DNA of 6,298 bases from the NCBI GenBank assembly GCA_002791035.1, contig PFWG01000025.1:11360-17657 (forward strand), given 5' to 3'. The notes beneath the pieces are model-generated. The model was not told the DNA's origin and ran no database searches. It worked only from the letters and a program-made list of their open reading frames with translations. Shown here piece by piece: positions 1 to 5,802 of this stretch. This stretch comes from Candidatus Portnoybacteria bacterium CG_4_9_14_3_um_filter_43_11. Lineage in GTDB: Bacteria > Patescibacteriota > Minisyncoccia > Portnoybacterales > UBA2143. Each line of letters starts with the position of its first letter. Position 1 is the first letter of the stretch. The translations under genes were made by a program, and so were the position numbers.

Positions 1-251
1 TCCTGTTCGGGAAAAGTTTTTCGGGTAAAATTAAAAACATCCAAAAAATGTGGGTGAAGAGTCGGTTCGCCGCCGGTTAAAATCACGGCATCGTCCGGTT
101 CAACTTTGTCTTTCAGACGCTCAATCCGAGAAATCAAAACATTATAATCATATCCTTCGCCGACTTTGCCGTCTTTTGATTTCCAAGGCAAATCCGGATT
201 AGTGCACATCTGGCACCGATTATTGCATTTGTCCCAGACACAGATATCCAT
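1..251 (-). CDS. Radical SAM protein, N-terminal part (3' end beyond window)
   Basis: This is the first 83 codons of a radical SAM enzyme, running off the left edge of the window. Translated from the complement it has CNNRCQMC at residues 9-16, the CxxxCxxC motif that holds the [4Fe-4S] cluster cleaving SAM, and TGGEPTLHP at about 59-67, the SAM-binding GGEP motif. The start is ATG at 251-249. It shares one base with the TAA of the upstream radical SAM gene (TAATG), so coupled translation is likely. No good ribosome binding site precedes it; a GGAG lies too far upstream. Only eight residues precede the first cluster cysteine. The sequence after the cluster (CTNPD, then a charged stretch) is unlike the other radical SAM proteins here, so it is probably a different subfamily. 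The C-terminal half, and hence any auxiliary cluster or substrate domain, cannot be seen. Function is unknown. Confidence 0.88.
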   Translation of the reverse strand, partial: MDICVWDKCNNRCQMCTNPDLPWKSKDGKVGEGYDYNVLISRIERLKDKVEPDDAVILTGGEPTLHPHFLDVFNFTRKTFPEQ

Positions 252-1168
252 TATTTTATTGGAATTAGTTCTTTGTCTCCATAATGCTTTAAATACTCTT
301 TCCAGACGCCCTCGCACTGGCTGAATAATTTACATCCCCGGCAGCGGTCCGTTTTTGCCCGACCGATTTCTCTTCGCGACGACTCCACGTTAAAATTGCT
401 GAAATCGGGCGCCAGATGTTCGGTCTGGAAGGTCGCTACCTCGTCCAATTCGCTCACCTGATTCAAATAATCGGTAAAATAGCACAGTGGAACATAGCGG
501 ATATGCCAATGGGGAATCCCGTTTTTTTTGCCAATTTCAAGACACTTCTTAACATACGGCGCCGCCTCTGAAATTCTCGGGACATGCTCGTCAAAATTTT
601 TATAAGCCCCGCCGCAACTTGGGTCAACAAAAATAAATTCCGAATTCCTGATTCCCTGGTCGTAAATAAACTCCCCGATTCGCTTTAAATGTTTGTAGTT
701 TCCTTTAACAATGGTGGTGTTGGAGCCGATATTCTTAAAGCCCAATTTCCCCAGATTGGCCAACCCCTTTTTTAATTGCTCAAAACTGCCTTTTGCCCGG
801 GTCAAATAATCATGGGTCTGAGCGTTATAGCCGTGGATGGAAAAGATGATATCGGTCAGGCCGGCCTCAACGATTTGCTTGGCGTACTTCGGATAAGAGA
901 GTATTCGGCCGTTGGTCGCCATATTTATCGTCTTAAAGCCCAAATCGCGGGCAAAACTTATCAATTCAACCGCGTCCGGCCGGATAGTCGTTTCTCCACC
1001 GATTAATTCAAGGTAGGTTGTCCCTCTTTTTTTGGCTTCTTTCATCTCCTGCTTTATTTCAACCGTTGTTTTACTGACCAAGTTCCTTTTTCCGGCGTCA
1101 ATGCAAAACCGACAATTGTTATTGCACTGATAGCCGATAATCAGCACCGTTTTTTTGATTTTGTTCAT
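251..1168 (-). CDS. Radical SAM protein with Twitch/SPASM-like C-terminal cysteines
   Basis: A complete 305-residue radical SAM enzyme, likely cytosolic with no signal peptide or membrane segment. The cluster motif CNNNCRFC is at residues 15-22. IGGETTIRPD at 57-65 replaces the proline of the usual GGEP by threonine. ATNGR is at about 84-88. C229 (in VPLC) with C276, C279 and C285 (CxxCx5CxG) could hold one auxiliary [4Fe-4S] cluster, as in Twitch or shortened SPASM domains of peptide-modifying maturases and MoaA-like enzymes. The start ATG at 1168-1166 forms an ATGA overlap with a TGA that ends the open stretch downstream of the methyltransferase. Its TAA overlaps the next ATG by one base. 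Its closest relative in the window is the second half of the 640-residue fusion. Its sampled G+C is near 50%, well above the genes immediately upstream. The substrate is unknown; peptide or protein modification is an inference from the domain layout. Confidence 0.93.
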   Translation of the reverse strand: MNKIKKTVLIIGYQCNNNCRFCIDAGKRNLVSKTTVEIKQEMKEAKKRGTTYLELIGGETTIRPDAVELISFARDLGFKTINMATNGRILSYPKYAKQIVEAGLTDIIFSIHGYNAQTHDYLTRAKGSFEQLKKGLANLGKLGFKNIGSNTTIVKGNYKHLKRIGEFIYDQGIRNSEFIFVDPSCGGAYKNFDEHVPRISEAAPYVKKCLEIGKKNGIPHWHIRYVPLCYFTDYLNQVSELDEVATFQTEHLAPDFSNFNVESSRREIGRAKTDRCRGCKLFSQCEGVWKEYLKHYGDKELIPIK

Positions 1169-1176
1169 TTTGTTAC
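1164..1176. repeat. 13-base flanking repeat, left copy
   Basis: The plus strand reads TTCATTTTGTTAC. The same sequence with one change (A for G) occurs at 5790-5802, in the same orientation. Each copy covers an ATGA stop/start overlap, and each sits where the base composition changes. It may be a trace of recombination. Equally, two Val-Xaa-Lys-stop ends overlapping an ATG could give the same letters by coding constraint. Confidence 0.4.
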
Positions 1177-1254
1177 CAATTTAGCAACAGTAATAACATT
1201 ATTTTTTTTAGTTCCAAAATTTATCAAAACATAATCTCCCGCCTTTATTTCCTC
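1165..1254 (-). other. In-frame open extension after the methyltransferase TAG
   Basis: Directly after the TAG of the methyltransferase the same frame stays open for 29 codons and ends at TGA (1167-1165), which makes an ATGA overlap with the next gene. The peptide starts EEIKAGDYVLINFG and ends VAKLVTK. It looks like real protein, with a GDYVL turn-strand pattern as found in small beta-barrel domains. No ATG or GTG occurs in frame, and the only TTG lies a third of the way in, so an independent gene is unlikely. The possibilities are a nonsense mutation or sequencing error in a 294-codon gene, stop-codon read-through, or chance. The base composition is AT-rich like the methyltransferase gene, not like the gene that follows. 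It fills the only apparent intergenic gap in the window. Confidence 0.5.
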
Positions 1255-1256
1255 CT
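1251..1256 (-). promoter_or_regulatory. Perfect AGGAGG without a usable start codon
   Basis: On the minus strand AGGAGG overlaps the TAG of the methyltransferase gene. It matches an ideal Shine-Dalgarno core, the only one I noticed in the window. No ATG, GTG or TTG lies at a suitable distance: the next ATG (1232-1230) opens only MF-stop, and the next gene's ATG is about 80 bases away. It may be a chance result of Gly/Glu codons in the open extension, or a site that once served a start now lost. Confidence 0.3.
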
Positions 1257-2049
1257 AGCCGATTATCCGAACAGAATCGATAGAACAACTCGGTAATTTT
1301 AATGTCTTTTCGAAAAAATTTGTTTGGAAAGTTAAAAAAAACTTTTCCTTTTTGTTCCTCCTTTTTTGCCGCAAGAAAAAAAATTCCTTTCCTTTTTGAA
1401 CAATAGAACCCTCGATCAATTCGTTTGAAAATCCCGTCTTCTCGCATTCAATTTTATTCATCGCTTTAACTCCCTCGCCCACCAGAAAAAAATTATTGTC
1501 CACAAAATCAATATTTGATATCTTTTTCATTTCTGAAACAAACTTTTTGATAACCGGGCTTTTAATTTCCAGAGTGTTATTATCATAATCACAAATTATC
1601 AATAAGGCCTCTTTATTATCTCTTAAACATTTTTTTACCAATTTTCCCAGCTTAATCCAATCATCTTTTTCATTTTTCCGCCTGCCCATAAATACGGCAA
1701 TGGTTGAATATTTTTTGAAGAACGCCGGGGGAAGTATGAAAAAATCAGAAATTGTAAAATTATTCTTAATTTTAAAATTGTTTTCCTTGGCCCTGGCAAT
1801 GAATTTACGATTAATATCAACACCGTAAGGGATAACATCTTTAAAAAATAAATAAATATATTTGGACAATAAACCAGTACCGCAACCTAATTCCAAAAAC
1901 TTTCCTCCCTTAATCTGCCGGATCAACGATTCGAAAAGGTACATTAATTTATATTCCTCCCCATTTTTTACACAATGACCGTTTAAAAACCACTCCTCTT
2001 GAGAAATACTGGCTAAAAAAGAAATTTTTTGTTTTTGTTTTTCAATCAT
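1255..2049 (-). CDS. Class I SAM-dependent methyltransferase
   Basis: A 264-residue protein with a Rossmann-type methyltransferase core. Motif I, FLELGCGTG, is at residues 51-59 and forms the SAM-binding loop. The acidic end of strand 2, GVDIN, is at 76-80, and a SDF motif at 101-103 fits the next SAM-contacting position. The rest of the fold runs to about residue 190, followed by a lysine- and phenylalanine-rich tail (about 220-245) with no recognised domain. The start ATG at 2049-2047 makes an ATGA overlap with the TGA of the upstream DUF483-like gene, so the two are probably translated together. The gene ends at TAG, but the same frame continues for 29 more sense codons and then meets the next gene in another ATGA, so the real protein may be about 294 codons. 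It is very AT-rich (about 28% G+C in one sampled line). The methyl acceptor is unknown; the product of the neighbouring radical SAM enzymes is a reasonable guess. Confidence 0.87.
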   Translation of the reverse strand: MIEKQKQKISFLASISQEEWFLNGHCVKNGEEYKLMYLFESLIRQIKGGKFLELGCGTGLLSKYIYLFFKDVIPYGVDINRKFIARAKENNFKIKNNFTISDFFILPPAFFKKYSTIAVFMGRRKNEKDDWIKLGKLVKKCLRDNKEALLIICDYDNNTLEIKSPVIKKFVSEMKKISNIDFVDNNFFLVGEGVKAMNKIECEKTGFSNELIEGSIVQKGKEFFFLRQKRRNKKEKFFLTFQTNFFEKTLKLPSCSIDSVRIIG

Positions 2050-3041
2050 ATATTCGGTTTAACCAGGACCGGTTCGTATTGATTGCCCTTTTTTATTTTA
2101 ACAATTCTCTTTTTATCCTTGTATATTTCAAAATAAGCCGGGGTCATTATTAATCTGTCGCCCTTTTGAATCTTCTTATAAATATTATTCAGATTATTTA
2201 AAAAATCAGAACTGTTGTTTTGATAAAAACTTCCCGAATCAATCATGGAAACGCTCTTGTGGTATCTAATTTCAGAATTTTCAAAATCTCCCTTAAAATC
2301 GCCGTATAATAATATTTTATCCGCGCAAGTCCAGTATAAGGAAGCCGGCTCCCGAAGAAGACCCATTAAATATTCCACACGACCAACATCAATTCTTTTT
2401 AATATTTTAAATAATTTATTGACATACCCGATGCTTTCTTGGCAATTCAAAGTACAGGGATAATAAGACAATGATGAATTGGTAAAAACATTCAATTGCC
2501 AAGCAAACTTTTCAGATCTTTTTAACGACTCTGCGGCCGGATTTTTAAAGCCGAAATTATCCGGGTCAACATTTTCATTGCAAAGATAATCTCCAAAATC
2601 CAAACAACATTCCGGATAACCCATTATTTGACCGAATCTTCTTCCGCCCCCGCTTACGAGCGTCTTCTTATAATATAAATCAACCCCCTCCAGAGCCGCG
2701 TTTTTATCTTTTGATATGCCTATGGCTATCTTGCCCTTTGGAGGACTATCCAAATCTATCATTTCAAATATTCCTCTGGGGCTATTGATTATAAACTTGT
2801 ATTTTGAGACCACAAAATGAAGTGATATTTTTTTGCACAATTCATTTATCCTGTCTAATTTGTTTATAAAAGACTTGCTGAATTTATTAAAATTTACCAT
2901 TTCAGCCATGGCCGGCTTAAATCCATAAATAACAGCCATTAATTCAAGTGAGGAAATTTGTCCTCCCGAAAGACGGGAAATCTCTTCAATTACTTCGTTA
3001 TTTTTCTTATCCAAACTAGATTTTAAATTCTTGATAACCAT
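2046..3041 (-). CDS. Cysteine-containing protein resembling DUF483
   Basis: A 331-residue protein without an obvious signal peptide or membrane segment. The recognisable core is GYPECC at residues 141-146 and YYPCTLNC at 193-200, with C154 between. Paired cysteines in this arrangement suggest a bound metal ion or iron-sulfur cluster, or a disulfide. The pattern recalls the uncharacterised prokaryotic family DUF483, matched from memory and not by a search. Residues 1-75 look helical. The stretch RGIFEMIDLDSPPKGKIAIGIS (positions 89-110) looks like a beta-rich region. The C-terminal 40 residues are basic. The start ATG at 3041-3039 lies inside the upstream radical SAM gene (26-base overlap), and its TGA overlaps the methyltransferase ATG, so it is firmly embedded in the operon. 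It could be an accessory protein, a second enzyme, or the substrate or carrier of the radical SAM proteins; sequence alone does not decide. Confidence 0.6.
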   Translation of the reverse strand: MVIKNLKSSLDKKNNEVIEEISRLSGGQISSLELMAVIYGFKPAMAEMVNFNKFSKSFINKLDRINELCKKISLHFVVSKYKFIINSPRGIFEMIDLDSPPKGKIAIGISKDKNAALEGVDLYYKKTLVSGGGRRFGQIMGYPECCLDFGDYLCNENVDPDNFGFKNPAAESLKRSEKFAWQLNVFTNSSLSYYPCTLNCQESIGYVNKLFKILKRIDVGRVEYLMGLLREPASLYWTCADKILLYGDFKGDFENSEIRYHKSVSMIDSGSFYQNNSSDFLNNLNNIYKKIQKGDRLIMTPAYFEIYKDKKRIVKIKKGNQYEPVLVKPNI

Positions 3042-3885
3042 AAAGATTCAAATATGCTTTGCTGATGCCGGTACAATGGCCGGCATAATCGCATTTTTGA
3101 CATAATTTAATTCTAGTTTTTTGCGGATTTTCCTCAAGGCAGGGGAAAGACAGGCGGCGATATTCTTTGGGAAAAACACAGGCGGGATATTCAACAAACA
3201 AAAACTTTACACTCTCGCGATATTTATCATAACCCCAAATCAAAAAAGGCACCGCGTCGCTCATTTTGGCGATAATCTCTTTTGAGTTTTTAATCGTTTT
3301 ATTTAAGGGCATAATATGTCCTATATTCATTTCTCTTATTCCCAAAACGGCGTAAAAATCAATAATTTCTTTCAAATATTTGAAATTTTTTCGCGTCACC
3401 ATAATATTAAGCAACAAACCCATGCGCTCTTTTTTGAAACGCAGAATATTTTTTAAACCCGCCAGAGTTTGTTCAAAACTTCCTTTGACCAAAGTATGCG
3501 CGTCGTGCAGTCGCGAATTATGCCCCGCAACCGTCACTCCGACCTGTGTTAGATCGGTGGCCAAAATTTTTTTTGCGTAATTGGGATAAGCAAACATTCT
3601 GCCATTGGTCGTGATGCCGAACCATTTAAAATTTTTGCCCCTGATGTAATTTAACAATTCCGCCAAATCATCTCTCAAGGTCGGCTCTTGACCCATCAGG
3701 TTTATAAAATCAAAGTTATGCCTTACTATGTCTACTTCTTTTTTAATTTCTTCGGTTGTTTTAACCGGAAATTCCCTGTCTGCCTCAAAACAAAAAAGGC
3801 ATCGATTATTGCAATAATGACCCGCGTAGACAAAAGGACTTTTGCCTATTGTATAATAAGCGTCTTGGCCGTTATTTTTTTTCAT
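3016..3885 (-). CDS. Radical SAM protein with altered GGEP motif (GQEP)
   Basis: A complete 289-residue radical SAM enzyme. CNNRCLFC at residues 25-32 is the SAM-cluster motif. The SAM-binding motif reads GQEPTL at 65-70: the second glycine of GGEP is glutamine, coded by CAA, so it is not a reading error of mine. TNGRM is at 93-97, and a GHNSRLHD motif at 121-128 is shared with the other modules here. C236, C262, C265 and C271 (CxxCx5C) form the C-terminal auxiliary-cluster set, and C249 is an extra cysteine. The ATG at 3885-3883 lies 14 bases inside the preceding fusion gene with no Shine-Dalgarno sequence, and the TAG lies 26 bases inside the next gene. About 24 residues precede the cluster motif, more than in its relatives. 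The natural end in YGYQEFKI matches the YGWDEFKP ends of the other proteins. The substrate is unknown, and the GQEP change may alter SAM binding or mark specialisation. Confidence 0.92.
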   Translation of the reverse strand: MKKNNGQDAYYTIGKSPFVYAGHYCNNRCLFCFEADREFPVKTTEEIKKEVDIVRHNFDFINLMGQEPTLRDDLAELLNYIRGKNFKWFGITTNGRMFAYPNYAKKILATDLTQVGVTVAGHNSRLHDAHTLVKGSFEQTLAGLKNILRFKKERMGLLLNIMVTRKNFKYLKEIIDFYAVLGIREMNIGHIMPLNKTIKNSKEIIAKMSDAVPFLIWGYDKYRESVKFLFVEYPACVFPKEYRRLSFPCLEENPQKTRIKLCQKCDYAGHCTGISKAYLNLYGYQEFKI

Positions 3886-5794
3886 TGATAAAATTATGTT
3901 TTTGGGCTAATTCTTTTATTTCCCCGTCTCTATATTTTTCAAAATAAGGCCTGGCGATACCGCCGCATTGATAAAAATAAAGACAACTCCGGCAAAAATC
4001 CGGCTTAACTTTGTATTTATCCCGATAGATTGTCCTGCCCCCCCGATTGATTTTTTTTACCCTAAAAACCGAATCATGCGCCTCTTGCTTTATATCTTCG
4101 TATCTATTCTCCGGCGTAAAAAAATTAATGTTTTTATTATTCAAAACTTCTTTACTAAAAAGGCAAAACGGGAAATCAAAAAAATCAATTCGTTTAATTT
4201 TCCCAACGGCCGATTGGCTTACTCTTTTTAAATAAGGAGCAAGTTCCTTATAGGGAACCGACAAAATATCGTAATTTTTAACCGCCCGGCCGTCGGGCAA
4301 TAATTCAAGCAAATGCCATTCCTTTGGATCTAACCTATAAACAAATTGGCTAATTTCTTTTAAAAACTTGTAGTTTATTTTTGAGACAACGGTATTAATA
4401 ATCAAATACATTCCTTTTGTTTTAGAGATATTCTTTATTCCCTGAACGCATTGGTCAAACGAGCCGGGCGTTCTGGTAACCGCTTCGTGTAATTTGCTAT
4501 TGTGCCCATAAAGAGAAACAGCGACGACTCTCAACCCCGCCCGGTGGGCTTTTTGGACAAACTCCGGATAAGAAAATAGCCGACCATTAGATGTAAGGCG
4601 AATGTCTTCAAAACCAATTTTTTTAGCATAAGAAATTAATTCAAAAAAATCAGGCCTGATGGTAATTTCACCGCCAATAAATTCCAAAATCCTAAATCCT
4701 TCCTTGCGCCCCTTATTAATTTTCTCCAATAATTCTTCCCGAGAACTATTAAAATCCCGGCCGGACACATTAGAACAAAAAACACAATTATTATTACAAG
4801 AAAAACCGGTCAACAGCAAAAGTACATTAGGTTTTCTTTTTTGCTTTTTATCTCCAAGAACCGGCTTAATTTCATCAATGCCATAAATCTCAACGTAAGT
4901 TCGCCAAATACCGCCGCATTCGTCATTATAAACGCAATCTTTGCACCAAGAAGCTTTTATTTTCGTCCTCTGATGAAATTCTTTAGTGGCCAATTGATAT
5001 TGAACATCCTGGCCGGCATCAACCAAACCCACTTTTTCCGGCTGGTCTAAATCTTGCTGTTTTAATAAAATATCTTCGTATCCTTCCAAAAAACAAAGGG
5101 GGATTGTTCCGCAAGTACTGATGGAAAAACTTATCTTCTTTTTTTTACACAAACTTAGGGCTTTTTGAAAATACGGCCTTACTTTAGAAAGCTGAGGAAA
5201 AATCTCCTTATTTTCAAGAGCTTTCCCTGCCGGATAAATAAAAGAAAAAGTAACCCTTCTTATCCGGGGAAATTTATCACTAATAAAATTAACAAAAGAC
5301 GGCAAATCTCGGTAATTATATTTAGTAATAATGTGATAGAAAGAAATATTCTCGCAGCCATTTTGAACCAAATTCTCAATGCCTTTAATTGTTTTGTTGA
5401 AAGTATTGGCTCGGCCAACTAATTTTTCTGAAATATTTTTTTTATGGGAATGCAGAGAAACGGAAAAAGATAAACAAAAATTCTTATCATTTTTAATGTC
5501 CAGTAATCTCTTGGTTAATTTGTTGTCAGCCAATAAAACCGCGTTGGTTAACACGTTGACCGACTTATATTTTTTATTCCTGGCAAAATTGATCAATTGC
5601 GCTAAATCTTTTCTTAAGGTCGGTTCACCTCCATCAAAATAGATTTCTTGATAGCCCTCTTTTCTTTTTTGAGACAAAATCTCTTTGGCTTTTTTTGTCC
5701 CAATAAAATCAATCGGGGCTTCATCGCCTCCCCTAACGCAAAAAAGACAATCCTCATTACAGTCATTTAAGCTGGCAAAGTAAAGTCGTTTCAT
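3872..5794 (-). CDS. Double radical SAM fusion protein (two complete modules)
   Basis: A 640-residue protein made of two full radical SAM enzymes. Module 1 (residues 1 to about 313) has CNEDCLFC at 12-19, GGEPTL at 55-60, TNAV at 83-86, then C234 (IPLC) and C284, C287, C293 ending in CGGIW. Module 2 (about 323-640) has CNNNCVFC at 333-340, IGGEITIRPD at 373-382, SNGRL at 402-406, then C544 (FPFC) and C601, C604, C610 ending in CGGIA. The link (about 314-322) is short and basic. Each module can thus hold one SAM cluster and one auxiliary cluster, four in all. Module 1 most resembles the protein encoded just upstream, and module 2 the 305-residue protein downstream. The ATG at 5794-5792 makes an ATGA overlap with the upstream gene; the 3' end overlaps the next gene by 14 bases. 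Nothing suggests a sequencing-made fusion: the frame is continuous and no stop or start interrupts the link. Two successive reactions on one substrate is an inference. Confidence 0.93.
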   Translation of the reverse strand: MKRLYFASLNDCNEDCLFCVRGGDEAPIDFIGTKKAKEILSQKRKEGYQEIYFDGGEPTLRKDLAQLINFARNKKYKSVNVLTNAVLLADNKLTKRLLDIKNDKNFCLSFSVSLHSHKKNISEKLVGRANTFNKTIKGIENLVQNGCENISFYHIITKYNYRDLPSFVNFISDKFPRIRRVTFSFIYPAGKALENKEIFPQLSKVRPYFQKALSLCKKKKISFSISTCGTIPLCFLEGYEDILLKQQDLDQPEKVGLVDAGQDVQYQLATKEFHQRTKIKASWCKDCVYNDECGGIWRTYVEIYGIDEIKPVLGDKKQKRKPNVLLLLTGFSCNNNCVFCSNVSGRDFNSSREELLEKINKGRKEGFRILEFIGGEITIRPDFFELISYAKKIGFEDIRLTSNGRLFSYPEFVQKAHRAGLRVVAVSLYGHNSKLHEAVTRTPGSFDQCVQGIKNISKTKGMYLIINTVVSKINYKFLKEISQFVYRLDPKEWHLLELLPDGRAVKNYDILSVPYKELAPYLKRVSQSAVGKIKRIDFFDFPFCLFSKEVLNNKNINFFTPENRYEDIKQEAHDSVFRVKKINRGGRTIYRDKYKVKPDFCRSCLYFYQCGGIARPYFEKYRDGEIKELAQKHNFINEKK

Positions 5795-5802
5795 TTTATT
5801 AC
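5790..5802. repeat. 13-base flanking repeat, right copy
   Basis: The plus strand reads TTCATTTTATTAC, matching 1164-1176 at 12 of 13 bases in the same orientation. It covers the TGA of the upstream partial gene and the ATG of the fusion gene. It marks the right side of the low-G+C block, as the other copy marks the left. Confidence 0.4.

Noticed and set aside
1169..1254. Promoter or terminator in the only apparent intergenic gap
   Set aside because: No convincing -35/-10 pair or GC-rich hairpin followed by T residues is seen; the stretch reads better as coding sequence.
1208..1447. 79-codon frame on the minus strand overlapping the end of the methyltransferase gene
   Set aside because: It lies in another frame within the methyltransferase coding region, is dominated by Lys/Phe from AT-rich sequence, and shows no domain or ribosome site. 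Considered as a frameshifted methyltransferase tail, but nothing favours it.
3688..5642. Several plus-strand open frames of 60-90 codons, also at 776-1006 and 2245-2463
   Set aside because: All lie opposite well-supported minus-strand genes, have no recognisable motifs, and are explained as shadows of those genes.
2046..5793. Alternative code with TGA read as glycine or tryptophan, as in some candidate bacteria
   Set aside because: TGA occurs exactly at stop/start overlaps (5793-5791, 2048-2046) where proteins end at the expected family position, so it acts as a normal stop.
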